Of a DNA stretch of 50,942 nt, positions 1 to 12,071 are shown piece after piece. A program made the position numbers and the translations under genes. How positions within the stretch are numbered: the first letter of the stretch is position 1; each line of letters opens with the position of its first letter. The notes under the pieces are model-generated. The model saw nothing but the letters and a program-made list of their open reading frames with translations. It searched no databases and had not been told where the DNA came from. This DNA is from Polaromonas sp. (GTDB taxonomy: Bacteria > Pseudomonadota > Gammaproteobacteria > Burkholderiales > Burkholderiaceae_C). The stretch lies in NCBI GenBank assembly GCA_021737975.1, contig JAIPCZ010000015.1, forward strand, positions 1 through 50,942, written 5' to 3'.

Positions 1-300
1 AGCGCCCATGGCCTGCAAAGCGCGGCGCGGCATTTTTTGCAGCAAAGAGAGCAGCACCAACTGCGCTTGGCAGTCCAATTGCCCACGGCGCTGCAGCGCG
101 CCTGGCAGCAACAGGCGCAGCGCCTGGAGCGGGCCACGCTGCGCCTGAACCTGCTCGACCCGCACTTGGTGCTGGCGCGCGGCTATGCCATGTTGTCCGA
201 CGAGCAGGGCAACACCGTGGCCAGTTGCGATCAGACTGCGCCGGGCCAGGCACTCACCGCTACCCTTGTTGATGGCACGGTTGATTTGAGAGTGGTGTAA
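1..300 (+). CDS. xseA: Exodeoxyribonuclease VII large subunit, C-terminal fragment
   Basis: This is the last ~99 codons of a gene that starts before the window; the frame is open from base 1 to the TAA at 298-300. Exonuclease VII degrades single-stranded DNA in the cytoplasm together with the small subunit XseB. The fragment shows the end of the helical region followed by the conserved tail: LNLLDP, LARGYAMLS, and a small beta domain ending GTVDLRVV, which matches the usual XseA C terminus. The nuclease core and OB fold lie outside the window. A 56-base gap separates it from sodB, which probably has its own promoter. Confidence 0.88.
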   Translation, partial: SAHGLQSAARHFLQQREQHQLRLAVQLPTALQRAWQQQAQRLERATLRLNLLDPHLVLARGYAMLSDEQGNTVASCDQTAPGQALTATLVDGTVDLRVV

Positions 301-356
301 GCTAGCCGCTGAAAGTTTTTACAATTTCATTTTCTAAACTCAACACCGAGGACCTC

Positions 357-938
357 ATGGAACACACTTTGCCCGCCCTGCCTTTTGCGATGGATGCCCT
401 GGCACCGCATTATTCCAAGGAAACACTGGAATACCATTACGGCAAGCACCACAACGCCTATGTCGTGAACCTCAACAACCTGCAAAAAGGCACCGAGTTC
501 GAAAGCATGGACCTTGAGTCCATCGTCAAGAAGTCCAGCGGCGGCATCTACAACAACTCGGCCCAGATCTGGAACCACACCTTTTTCTGGAATTGCATGA
601 CCCCCAACGGCGGCGGTGAACCCACCGGCGCGCTGGCGGCTGCCATCAACGCCAAGTGGGGCTCGTACGCCGTTTTCAAGGAAGCCTTTGTCAAGAGCGC
701 CGTGGGCAATTTCGGCTCCGGTTGGACCTGGCTGGTGAAAAAGGCCGACGGCTCGGTCGACATCGTCAACATGGGTGCGGCCGGCACCCCCCTGACCACC
801 GCAGACAAGGCGCTGTTGACGGTCGACGTCTGGGAGCACGCCTATTACATCGATTACCGCAACCTGCGCCCCAAGTATGTTGAAACCTTCTTGAGCAGCC
901 TGGTGAACTGGCGCTTTGCCGAAGCCAACTTTGCCTGA
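357..938 (+). CDS. sodB: Iron superoxide dismutase
   Basis: Cytoplasmic superoxide dismutase, 193 residues, the normal length for the Fe/Mn family. It converts superoxide to oxygen and hydrogen peroxide. The metal ligands are visible: His in KHHNAY near the N terminus, His in WNHTFFW, and the Asp and His of [13 protein letters not shown] near the C terminus. The NCMTPNGGG and GSGWTWLV segments fit the iron rather than the manganese subgroup. There is no signal peptide. The ATG at 357 has a modest purine-rich site (CGAGG) just upstream. A strong intrinsic terminator follows at 954-980, so the gene is probably monocistronic. Confidence 0.95.
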   Translation: MEHTLPALPFAMDALAPHYSKETLEYHYGKHHNAYVVNLNNLQKGTEFESMDLESIVKKSSGGIYNNSAQIWNHTFFWNCMTPNGGGEPTGALAAAINAKWGSYAVFKEAFVKSAVGNFGSGWTWLVKKADGSVDIVNMGAAGTPLTTADKALLTVDVWEHAYYIDYRNLRPKYVETFLSSLVNWRFAEANFA

Positions 939-953
939 GACCCCACGCGCGTG

Positions 954-980
954 AAAAAACCACCCTCGGGTGGTTTTTTT
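954..980 (+). terminator. Rho-independent terminator of sodB
   Basis: A perfect inverted repeat, AAAAAACCACCC / GGGTGGTTTTTT, has a 2-base centre and a run of seven T at 974-980. It begins 15 bases after the sodB stop codon. The A-tract on its left side means it could also stop minus-strand transcription leaving the convergent gpx gene. Confidence 0.9.
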
Positions 981-1001
981 GTCCCGGTGTGGCCAGTCCC
1001 G

Positions 1002-1592
1002 CTACAACGCCTTCTCGATGGCTGCCACCAGACTGGGGTGGTCGGGCTCGACCTTGCTGGCAAAGCTGGCGACCACCTTGCCGTTGCGGTCGATCAGGTA
1101 CTTGTGGAAATTCCACTGGGGTGACTGACCCGTGGCTTCGGCCAGCGCGGTGTACAGGGGGCTGGCCCGCGGACCGCGAACCACGCTCTTGGAAAACATG
1201 GGAAATTTCACGCCGTACGTGTTGAAGCAGAAGTCGGCAATCTCCTTGCCGCTGCCGGGCTCCTGCTGGCCGAAGTCATTGGACGGAAAGCCCAGCACCA
1301 CCAGTCCTTTTGCGTTGTATTTGGCGTGCAGCGCCTCCAGGCCCTCATACTGACCGGTGAAGCCGCAGAAGCTCGCCGTGTTCACCACCAGCAGCACCTT
1401 GCCCGCGTACTGGCACAGCTTTTGTGGTGCTTCGTCCTGCAGGCGGTTGAAGCTGTGTTGCAGGATGGCCGGGCAACTTTTGGCAGCGCCCGCGCCGCTT
1501 TGCGCCACGGCTGGCACGGTGCCCAGCAGCAGGCTGCTGAAGGGCAGGGACAGCAGCGCCAGGCGACGCAAGCAGGCTTGGGTGAAGCACAT
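1002..1592 (-). CDS. Periplasmic glutathione peroxidase family protein
   Basis: A 196-residue thiol peroxidase of the GPx family. It reduces hydrogen peroxide or lipid hydroperoxides, in bacteria usually with thioredoxin-like donors. The peroxidatic residue is Cys76 in NTASFCGFTGQYEGLE (Cys, not selenocysteine). Gln110 (GFPSNDFGQQEPG) and Trp160-Asn161 (WNFHKYL) complete the catalytic tetrad, and Cys122 is a possible resolving cysteine. The first ~30 residues (basic start, hydrophobic core, AVAQ) look like a Sec signal peptide, so the enzyme should be periplasmic, unlike cytoplasmic BtuE-type enzymes. It lies 33 bases downstream of the TctE-like kinase gene on the same strand and may be co-transcribed. 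Confidence 0.9.
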   Translation of the reverse strand: MCFTQACLRRLALLSLPFSSLLLGTVPAVAQSGAGAAKSCPAILQHSFNRLQDEAPQKLCQYAGKVLLVVNTASFCGFTGQYEGLEALHAKYNAKGLVVLGFPSNDFGQQEPGSGKEIADFCFNTYGVKFPMFSKSVVRGPRASPLYTALAEATGQSPQWNFHKYLIDRNGKVVASFASKVEPDHPSLVAAIEKAL

Positions 1593-1625
1593 CAGTGAAT
1601 CCCTCTGAAAGAATTTTTCAACAGT

Positions 1626-3074
1626 CTACGGCTTTGCCAATGCCTCGGTTGGTAATGGTGCCAGGGGCAGGCGCACGGTGGTGTCGAGGCCATCGTTCTG
1701 CCCGGGAGGGCTTCGGTTGACCAACTCTATCTGGCCCCCCAGGGTGTGGGTGATTTCCAGGCAAATGGCCAGCCCCAGGCCGCTGCCGCTGTGCGTCTGG
1801 CCGGCCGAGAACGGCTGAAACAGCCGTTTGCGCAACTCCTCGCTGATACCCGGCCCACTGTCGCCGATCACCAGCGCCGCGTGGCTGGCATCGCGCATCA
1901 GGCGCACCTGAAGTTTGCCGTTCTCCGGGCTGTAGCGAATGGCGTTGTGCAGCAGGTTGCGCGACAACTCACGCAGCATCCAGGCCTGGGTCTGGATCGG
2001 CGCGGGCAGGGTGTCAATCTCGAAATCAAGCGCCTTATCGGCGATCAGCGGGGACAAATCGAGTGCGACCTCCCGCAAGATCTCAGCCCAGTCCACCGAT
2101 TCCGAGGCTTTCTCCTGCGCCAGCTGGGCCACCTTGGCCAGGGCCAGCATCTGGTTCGCGAGCTGGGTGGCGCGCTCAACGGTGTGACTGATCTCGGTCA
2201 GACCCTGGCGGGCATCCACGTCGCCGCGCAGGGCCGACTGCACCTGCACCTTGAGCACCGCCAGCGGTGTGCGCAATTGGTGGGCGGTGTCGCGCACGAA
2301 GCGTTTCTGGTTTTCCAGCAGGTGGTGCAGGCGGCGCATGGTGGTGTTGGTGGCCTCCATCAGCGGCAGCAGTTCCAGCGGGGCGTTGACCATCTGAAGG
2401 GGGGTCAGGTCGTCCGCCCGGCGCTCCTGCAGCAGTGCGCTCAGGCGTCGCACGGGCCGGGTGCCGCGCTGCACCACGACAAACACCACCAGCGCAATCA
2501 CGCTGACCAGCGCCAGCTGGCGTAACAAGGTGTCGAGCAGGATTTGGCGCGCCAGGGTGTGCCTCAGCTCCAGGGTTTCGGCCACCTGCACCACGGCCAT
2601 GGCGCGGGCTTGTTGCATCGCAATGGGTTGCAGCAACACCGCCACCCGCACCGCGTCACCGCGGTAGCTGTCGTCGTAAAAGTCGACCAGCGCGGCATAG
2701 GGTCCCTGGGCAGGCAACTGCCCCTGCCAGACGCGCAAATCCTCGAAGCCGTCGATCAGTTCCCCATTGGTGCTGGAGATGCGGTAAATCATGCGGCTGC
2801 GGTTGTCGGCTTCAAATACCTCCAGCGCGGCATAGGGCACCGCGGCACTGAGTTGCGCTGCATCCGCCGCGCCCCGGGCTGTGATGTGTTCACCGATCAC
2901 CTTGGCAGAGGCCAGCAGGGTGCGGTCGTAGGCGGTGTTGACCGCCGCCAGCGCCTGCCGGTACAAGACCACGGTGTCGACCACGATGAACAAGGCGACC
3001 GGCAACAGGATGCCCAGCATCAGGTAGCTGCGCAAGGACAGCCGCTGCGATAACGGGCCCCGCGCGGTCTTCAT
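1626..3074 (-). CDS. tctE: TctE-type sensor histidine kinase
   Basis: Inner-membrane sensor kinase, 482 residues. An N-terminal transmembrane segment at about 18-38 is followed by a periplasmic 2CSK_N-type domain (YDRTLLASAKVIGEHI), a second membrane segment at about 187-205 and a HAMP-like linker. HisKA carries His265 in RDTAHQLRTPLA, and the ATPase domain has N, G1 and G2 boxes (NLLHNAIRYSP, GDSGPGIS, GSGLGLAI). This architecture is typical of the TctE/BctE family that senses tricarboxylates. It overlaps the response regulator gene by 4 bases (ATGA), indicating translational coupling. The ligand is inferred from family and from the TctC-like gene 2 kb away; no TctA or TctB permease is in the window. 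Confidence 0.85.
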   Translation of the reverse strand: MKTARGPLSQRLSLRSYLMLGILLPVALFIVVDTVVLYRQALAAVNTAYDRTLLASAKVIGEHITARGAADAAQLSAAVPYAALEVFEADNRSRMIYRISSTNGELIDGFEDLRVWQGQLPAQGPYAALVDFYDDSYRGDAVRVAVLLQPIAMQQARAMAVVQVAETLELRHTLARQILLDTLLRQLALVSVIALVVFVVVQRGTRPVRRLSALLQERRADDLTPLQMVNAPLELLPLMEATNTTMRRLHHLLENQKRFVRDTAHQLRTPLAVLKVQVQSALRGDVDARQGLTEISHTVERATQLANQMLALAKVAQLAQEKASESVDWAEILREVALDLSPLIADKALDFEIDTLPAPIQTQAWMLRELSRNLLHNAIRYSPENGKLQVRLMRDASHAALVIGDSGPGISEELRKRLFQPFSAGQTHSGSGLGLAICLEITHTLGGQIELVNRSPPGQNDGLDTTVRLPLAPLPTEALAKP

Positions 3075-3751
3075 GTCGGAAGTTTCAGCAAATAGCCCAG
3101 ACCGCGCAGGGTGGTCAGTATCGCGCCGGTGCCATGCAGCTTTTTGCGCAAGCGGTAGGCCACCACCTCAATGGCCTCAAACTGCACCTCGGCCTGCCCC
3201 GGAAACACCAGTTCAAACAAGCGTTCCTTCGCGACTGCCTGCCCGGGGCGCGCCAGCAGGGCCTGCAACAGCGCGAGCTCGCGCGGTGGCAGCGCCAGCA
3301 CCTGAGCGCCGTGGTAAACGGCACCGCTCTCCTTTTCGAAGCGGAGTGCGTCCTTTTCTTCCTGGCCGGAGGCCCCATCGGCATAATTTTCGGAGTGACG
3401 GCGGTACAGTGCGCGCAGGCGGGCCTCCAACTCATCGAGGTCGAACGGTTTGGCCAAATAGTCGTCAGCACCGGCGTTAAGTCCCTGAACCCGGTCGCCT
3501 ACCATGCCACGCGCGGTCAGGATCAGCACCGGTGTGGTCATGCCCTCGTCGCGCGCTTGCGCCAGAATGTGCAGGCCGTCGCGACCGGGCAGGGTCAGGT
3601 CGAGCATGACGACGTCGGGTTTGAGCGCGCGCCAGCGCCCCAGCGCCGCGCGGCCGTCGCTGCAGACCTCGATCTCCCAGCCCAGGCGCCCCAGGCTGCG
3701 GCTGAGCGTGGTGTGAAGCGCAACGTCATCTTCGACCAGAAGCAGTCTCAT
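3071..3751 (-). CDS. tctD: TctD-type OmpR-family response regulator
   Basis: DNA-binding response regulator of 226 residues. The receiver domain has the acidic pair in VEDD (residues 6-9), phospho-acceptor Asp51 (MLDLTLPG), Thr in LTAR and Lys101 (DDYLAKPF). A winged-helix OmpR/PhoB effector domain fills about 135-224 (PPRELALLQALL, VAYRLRKKL, TLRGLGYLL). It partners the kinase gene it overlaps downstream. In TctD/BctD systems the pair activates a tricarboxylate uptake operon, so the nearby TctC-like gene is a plausible target (inference). The methyltransferase gene ends 10 bases upstream, so the three or four genes probably form one transcript. Confidence 0.87.
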   Translation of the reverse strand: MRLLLVEDDVALHTTLSRSLGRLGWEIEVCSDGRAALGRWRALKPDVVMLDLTLPGRDGLHILAQARDEGMTTPVLILTARGMVGDRVQGLNAGADDYLAKPFDLDELEARLRALYRRHSENYADGASGQEEKDALRFEKESGAVYHGAQVLALPPRELALLQALLARPGQAVAKERLFELVFPGQAEVQFEAIEVVAYRLRKKLHGTGAILTTLRGLGYLLKLPT

Positions 3752-3761
3752 CGGGCGGGCC

Positions 3762-4985
3762 TCAGGCGCTGGCTACCGGCAGGGCGGCCAGTCGCCACAA
3801 GGAGGTGACCTCTTTGGTGCGCGCCTCGTGCAGCGGGTCGCCGGCATCGCTTGCCTTGGGGTGCAGCGGCTTGGCGTCGACACGGCTCACGACACGCAAA
3901 CCGTTGCACGCGAACAGGGACAGCAGTTCGTCGCGCGTGCGCAGGCCGAGCAATTCCGCGAGGTTGGACAAAATCAGCCAACCCTCGCCTTTGGGCGCCA
4001 GGTGAGCGCGCAGCCCCTGCAGGAAACCGCGCAACATGCGCCCGTCTTCGTCGTACACGGCGCGCTCCAGTGGCGAGCCCGGTCGCAGCGGCAGCCAGGG
4101 CGGATTGCAGACAATCAAAGAGGCCAGCCCGGGTGGGAACAGGTCAGCCTGGACCACGCTCACCCGGGCGTCAAGGCCAAGCTGCGTGATGTTGGCTTGG
4201 GCGCAGGCCAGGGCCCGGCTGTCCATGTCCGTGGCGACGATGTGGTCGACACCACGGCGCGCCAGCACGGCGGCGAGTACCCCGGTGCCGGTGCCGATGT
4301 CAAAGGCGACAAGTTGATCCTGGCCCTTGGGCGGTTTCGGAATGTGGGCGGTCGCCACCAGCTGGATGTATTCGCCCCGGACCGGTGAAAAAACACCGTA
4401 ATGCGGGTGAATGCGGTTGCGAGGAGGCGCGCCCAGCGCCGGGATTTCCAGCCCGACGCGCTGCCATTCATGGGCGCTGCGAACGCCCAGAAGCTCGCGC
4501 AGCGACACCACCGACTTGCCCCCGGCCAGATCGGCCTCACCCCAGGCTTCGGTCAAGTCTGCCCGGCTGTCGGGGGCCCGGCGCAAGCTGATGCTGTAGT
4601 CGGCATTGACCTCGATCAGCAGCATGCCGAGCAGGCGGGCGCGCCGCGCCTGCGCCTGGCGATGCTGGTTCAGGGCATCAGCCAGACTCGTCGGTGGCGT
4701 CATTTTTTGGCGCTTGCGGGGTGACACCTGGTCGGCCCTGCGGGCCATGGCCTGCAGCAGGTGGCGGGCATTCTGAAAGTCGCCGCGCCAGAGCAGGGCC
4801 GTGCCCTCGCAGGCCATCTTGAAGGCGCTGTCGGCGGGGGTGGTGTCATCGACCAGCACCACGTGTTGCGCTGGCACGGAGCCGCGTTCCGAGCGCCAGC
4901 GGGCGCTGCAGGGCCGGCCGGCCTCCAACCATTGAATAGGCCTGGGAGATGGCTCGGGAACGTTGTCGGGGCGTGTCAGTGGCAT
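3762..4985 (-). CDS. Class I SAM-dependent methyltransferase
   Basis: A 407-residue protein with a Rossmann methyltransferase domain in its C-terminal half. Motif I is FDIGTGTGVLAA (about residues 228-239), the acidic motif II is VATDMDS, and NPPW lies at 294-297. The NPPW motif is typical of N-methyltransferases acting on glutamine or on nucleic-acid amino groups (HemK/RsmC/TrmN6-like), so an RNA or protein substrate is likely but cannot be named. The N-terminal ~150 residues do not resemble a domain I recognise. An upstream ATG at 5066 would add 27 residues. I prefer the ATG at 4985 because the extension is basic and non-conserved-looking; neither start has a strong ribosome binding site. 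It precedes tctD by 10 bases. Confidence 0.72.
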   Translation of the reverse strand: MPLTRPDNVPEPSPRPIQWLEAGRPCSARWRSERGSVPAQHVVLVDDTTPADSAFKMACEGTALLWRGDFQNARHLLQAMARRADQVSPRKRQKMTPPTSLADALNQHRQAQARRARLLGMLLIEVNADYSISLRRAPDSRADLTEAWGEADLAGGKSVVSLRELLGVRSAHEWQRVGLEIPALGAPPRNRIHPHYGVFSPVRGEYIQLVATAHIPKPPKGQDQLVAFDIGTGTGVLAAVLARRGVDHIVATDMDSRALACAQANITQLGLDARVSVVQADLFPPGLASLIVCNPPWLPLRPGSPLERAVYDEDGRMLRGFLQGLRAHLAPKGEGWLILSNLAELLGLRTRDELLSLFACNGLRVVSRVDAKPLHPKASDAGDPLHEARTKEVTSLWRLAALPVASA

Positions 4986-5144
4986 AAAGTGTCGGCAAAA
5001 TTGATACCCGTGTGTTTTAACAGATTGACGCGCTCTTTTGAGACTTGGTGCTTTCCCTGACGACATCGGACAGCCGCTTGACAGGCTGGTCGGTCATGAT
5101 AGAGGCATGTTCAACCCGCATTTAACCCGCCACAGGAGTCCCTG

Positions 5145-6084
5145 ATGCGTCGTGCCGACTTTCTGAAAGCGATGCTGGCGCTGTCTGCGGGCGCCAGCCT
5201 GGCCGGCCGCGCGAGGGCGGGTGGCAGCGGACGCATCATGATTCCGGCCAATCCTGGCGGGGGCTGGGACTCAACCGGGCGTGCCCTGGGCCAGGCCTTG
5301 CTGGAGGAAGCCGCCTTTGACAAGCTGATTTTCGAGAACAAGGGGGGCGCCGCCGGAACTCTCGGGCTGGCACAGTTTGTCAATGCCAGCCGCGGCGACC
5401 CGAACGCCTTGCTGGTCATGGGTGCGGTCATGCTGGGCGGAATCATCACCGGAAAACCTCCTGTTTCCCTGACCCTCGCCACCCCGATTGCCCGGCTCAC
5501 CAGCGAGTACAACGTGTTTGTGCTGCCTGCCAATTCCCCGTTCAAGTCCCTGACCGAGGTGCTGTCCCAACTCAAAAAGGATCCGGGTAGCGTCAAGTGG
5601 GGCGGCGGGTCGCGCGGGGCCACCGAGCACATAGCGGCGGCCATGATGGCGCGCGCTGTGGGGGTCAACCCTGCCCACCTCAACTATGTGGCTTTTCGCG
5701 GCGGGGGTGAGGCGGCGGCGGCCATTCTTGGCGGCTTTGTGACGCTGGGCGGCAGTGGTTATAGTGAATTTGCACCCTACATCGAGGCCGGCAAGATGCG
5801 GGCGGTTGCGGTGACGTCCAGGCAGCGTCTGCCGGGGGTTGCGGCGCCCACCCTGACCGAGTTGGGCATTCCGGTGGAGATCGACAACTGGCGCGGCGTG
5901 TATGGCGGACCCGGCATCACGCCAGCGCAGCGCGCCGCACTGACCGCCAAGGTGGTCAAGGCCACCCAGTCCAAGTCTTGGGCGCAAGCCCTCGTCAGCA
6001 ACAGTTGGACACCGGCCCTGCTCAGTGGGCTCGAGTTTGAAGAGTTCGTGAAAGCTGACCTGGTCAAGCTTCGTGCCACGCTGG

Positions 6085-6104
<20 letters not shown>
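5145..6104 (+). CDS. tctC: TctC/Bug-family tricarboxylate-binding protein
   Basis: Periplasmic binding protein of 319 residues. A signal peptide of about 25 residues (MRRADFLKAMLALSAG...ARA) is followed by the family's first ligand loop (IPANPGGGWDSTGRA) and second loop (FENKGGAAGTLG). TctC proteins capture citrate or other carboxylates for TctAB permeases; no permease gene is adjacent, so this may be a stand-alone Bug protein serving a transporter elsewhere or a sensor. AGGAG lies 8 bases before the ATG, and a perfect TTGACA (5078-5083) upstream may be a -35 element, though no good -10 follows. Its 3' end overlaps the convergent hybrid kinase gene by 20 bases. Confidence 0.86.
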
Positions 6105-9705
<3,601 letters not shown>

Positions 9706-9722
9706 GGAAGCAGTGGCCGAGT

Positions 9723-10826
9723 TCAGGTCGTGACGGGATCGTCGCGGTGCTGCACCGCGATGGCGACAAAGGCATCGAAATGATCCAGGAAGGCGTCTGC
9801 AATATCAGGGTCAAAATGCCGGCCGCGCTGCTCGGCCATGAGTTCGCGCGCCGTCTCAAAGGAAAACGCCGGCTTGTAGACCCGAACCGAGATCAGCGCG
9901 TCGAACACATCGGCGATGGCCATCAGGCGGGCCGACATGGGAATGGCATCGCCTGCCAGCTGATCGGGGTAGCCCGTGCCGTCCCACTTCTCATGGTGCC
10001 AATGGGCAATCTCTTTGGCCAGGGTCAGAAATTCGAGTGGTTTTTCGATGTCTTGTTCGGCCAGCTCGATGGCGTCACAGCCCAGTTTGGCATGGGTTTG
10101 CATGATCGCCCATTCCGCTTCCGTGAGCTTGCCGGCCTTGTTCAGAACGTGGTCGGGGATGCCCACCTTGCCGATGTCGTGCATGGGCGCGGAACGGGTC
10201 AGCAGGCTGATAAAGCGGGGCGTCAGGGTGGATTGAAAGCGGGCGTGGTCTTTCAGCAATTCGGCCAGCAGCGCCATGTAGCCCTGGGTGCGCGCCAGGT
10301 GTTTGCCGGTCTCGGGGTCCCGCGTTTCGGCCAGGTGTGCCAGGGCGCGGATGCTCACCTGCTGGGTCAGGTCGTTCTCGGCCATTCGCCGGGCCACTTC
10401 GGCCTCCAGCGCGGCATTTTGATCCTTGAGCCAGTCCCTGGCCTGCTTGGCCTGCAATTGGGTGCGCACACGGGCCAGCACAATGGCCGGCGTGATCGGT
10501 TTGGTGATGTAGTCCACCGCGCCCAGGCTCAGGCCCCGCTCTTCTTCACGCGGGCTGGAGAGCGCGGTCAGGAAGATGACTGGAATGTCGGTGCTTTGCG
10601 CGTCGGCCTGCAGTGCTTGCAACACCTGGTAGCCATTCATGCCGGGCATCATCACGTCAAGCAAAATCAGGTCGGGACGTGGCTCGCTGCCGGCAATCTG
10701 CAGGCCGCGTTCGCCGTTATTGGCGGCCAGCACCCGGTAATGCGGCTGGAGCAACTCACTCAGCACGAACAGGTTCTCTGGTGCGTCGTCAACAATCAGC
10801 AGGGTCGGGCGGGTCGGATCATCCAT
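9723..10826 (-). CDS. Response regulator with HD-GYP c-di-GMP phosphodiesterase domain
   Basis: A 367-residue cytoplasmic RpfG-like protein. The receiver domain (about 8-125) has phospho-acceptor Asp57 (DLILLDVMMPG) and Lys109 (ITKP). A helical linker leads to an HD-GYP domain with His216-Asp217 (MHDIGKVGIPD), HHEKWDGTGYPD at about 277-288 and the metal-binding segment DVFDALIS. HD-GYP domains hydrolyse cyclic di-GMP to GMP or pGpG. It is the first gene of a two-gene operon with the hybrid histidine kinase, its probable phosphodonor, and so most likely couples that kinase's signal to c-di-GMP level. All the expected HD-GYP residues are present, so it should be active. Confidence 0.9.
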   Translation of the reverse strand: MDDPTRPTLLIVDDAPENLFVLSELLQPHYRVLAANNGERGLQIAGSEPRPDLILLDVMMPGMNGYQVLQALQADAQSTDIPVIFLTALSSPREEERGLSLGAVDYITKPITPAIVLARVRTQLQAKQARDWLKDQNAALEAEVARRMAENDLTQQVSIRALAHLAETRDPETGKHLARTQGYMALLAELLKDHARFQSTLTPRFISLLTRSAPMHDIGKVGIPDHVLNKAGKLTEAEWAIMQTHAKLGCDAIELAEQDIEKPLEFLTLAKEIAHWHHEKWDGTGYPDQLAGDAIPMSARLMAIADVFDALISVRVYKPAFSFETARELMAEQRGRHFDPDIADAFLDHFDAFVAIAVQHRDDPVTT

Positions 10827-10912
10827 GCAGGGTTTGCTCAGATTGAATGTAGCGAAGTGAATTCATATTAGAACTCAAAAGCCCGGATGTCTGCGCGGTA
10901 AACCGCGGCGCA

Positions 10913-12019
10913 TTATTGCTTTGCACCGAGCGCCAGCGCTGCGTCTTTGGAGGCCGCAAGAGCCGCAGCGTCCGGCGCTACCTGGGTCGGCCAGCCCTGC
11001 AGGTGTTGCTGGGCGATCTCGCACAGCGCGGTGATCCAGGCCGGGTCGTCGTTGAGGCAGGGAATGTAATGAAATTCCTGGCCGCCGGCGTGCAGGAACG
11101 CCTCGCGCGCTTCCATGTTGATTTCTTCCAGCGTTTCCAGGCAGTCGCTGGTGAAAGCCGGGCACACCACATCGACCCGCTTGACACCGGCTCTGCCCAT
11201 CGCGATCAGTGTCGGCTCGGTGTAGGGCTCCAGCCACTTGGCACGACCCAGGCGCGACTGAAAACTCACTTTGTACTGGTCCTTTGTCAGGCCCAGATGC
11301 TCGCCCAGCAAGCGCGCCGTCTTGAAGCATTCGCAGTGGTAGGGGTCGCCCAGGTGCAGCGTTCGCTCGGGCACGCCGTGGAAGCTCATGAGCAGCACAT
11401 CGGGGCGGCCGTTGACCTGCCAATGGTGCTTGACGCGACCGGCCAGCGCGGCAATGTAGCGGGCGTCGTCGTGGTAATGGTTGATGAAGCGCAACTCCGG
11501 GATGTTGCGTGTCTTGCCAGCCCAGGCGTACACCGCATCAAACAGGCTGGCCGTGGTGGTGGCCGAGTACTGCGGGTAAGCGGGCAGGATCAGCACGCGG
11601 GTGGTGCCCGCCACCTTGAGTTGGTCGAGCTGCGAGGAAATCGAGGTGCTACCATACCGCATGGCGTAGCGCACCTGCACGTCGTGGCCGCGCTGGGCCA
11701 GCCAGCCTTGCAGCATCTTGGCCTGTTTTTCGGTCCATATCTTCAGCGGCGAACCCTCGGGCAACCAGATGCTGGCGTACTTGGCGCCGGACTTGGCGGG
11801 CCGAAAGCGCAGGATGATGCCGTGCAGGATCAGCAGCCAGAGCAAACGGGGCACTTCCACGACGCGCGGGTCACCCAGAAACTCGCTCAAAAAACGCCGC
11901 ACATCGGGGGTGCCGGGCGAGTCCGGCGTGCCCAGGTTGCAGTACAGCACGGCCGTGCGTGGCGCTTGGCCGTGGCTGAAAGGAGGTTCTTTGGCGAAAG
12001 GGGAAGTGAGTAGGGTCAT
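10913..12019 (-). CDS. hemH: Ferrochelatase
   Basis: Inserts ferrous iron into protoporphyrin IX, the last step of protoheme synthesis. The protein is 368 residues with the family start AVLYCNLGTPDSP, the catalytic His in MSFHGVPERT, and the conserved CPAFTSDCLETLEEI that carries the active-site Glu. I chose the ATG at 12019. The frame is open upstream to 12214, but that would add 65 residues of non-family sequence overlapping the 3' end of hpnE. There is a 52-base gap to hpnE upstream on the same strand, so hemH may be the last gene of the hpnCDE transcript. High heme demand would fit the nearby cytochrome genes, but that is only circumstantial. Confidence 0.95.
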   Translation of the reverse strand: MTLLTSPFAKEPPFSHGQAPRTAVLYCNLGTPDSPGTPDVRRFLSEFLGDPRVVEVPRLLWLLILHGIILRFRPAKSGAKYASIWLPEGSPLKIWTEKQAKMLQGWLAQRGHDVQVRYAMRYGSTSISSQLDQLKVAGTTRVLILPAYPQYSATTTASLFDAVYAWAGKTRNIPELRFINHYHDDARYIAALAGRVKHHWQVNGRPDVLLMSFHGVPERTLHLGDPYHCECFKTARLLGEHLGLTKDQYKVSFQSRLGRAKWLEPYTEPTLIAMGRAGVKRVDVVCPAFTSDCLETLEEINMEAREAFLHAGGQEFHYIPCLNDDPAWITALCEIAQQHLQGWPTQVAPDAAALAASKDAALALGAKQ

Positions 12020-12071
12020 GGAACTATTTTCGTTGAATCGTTTTTTAGGGTCTTGTGGGGTCTTGTCCACA

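Noticed and set aside
5078-5105. Complete sigma-70 promoter for the TctC gene
   Set aside because: TTGACA is perfect but the best -10 at the right distance (TAGAGG) matches only half of the consensus, so I mention it without calling a promoter.
10895-10920. Terminator between the HD-GYP and hemH genes
   Set aside because: The CGCGGT/ACCGCG stem is only 6 base pairs and has no T run on the minus strand.
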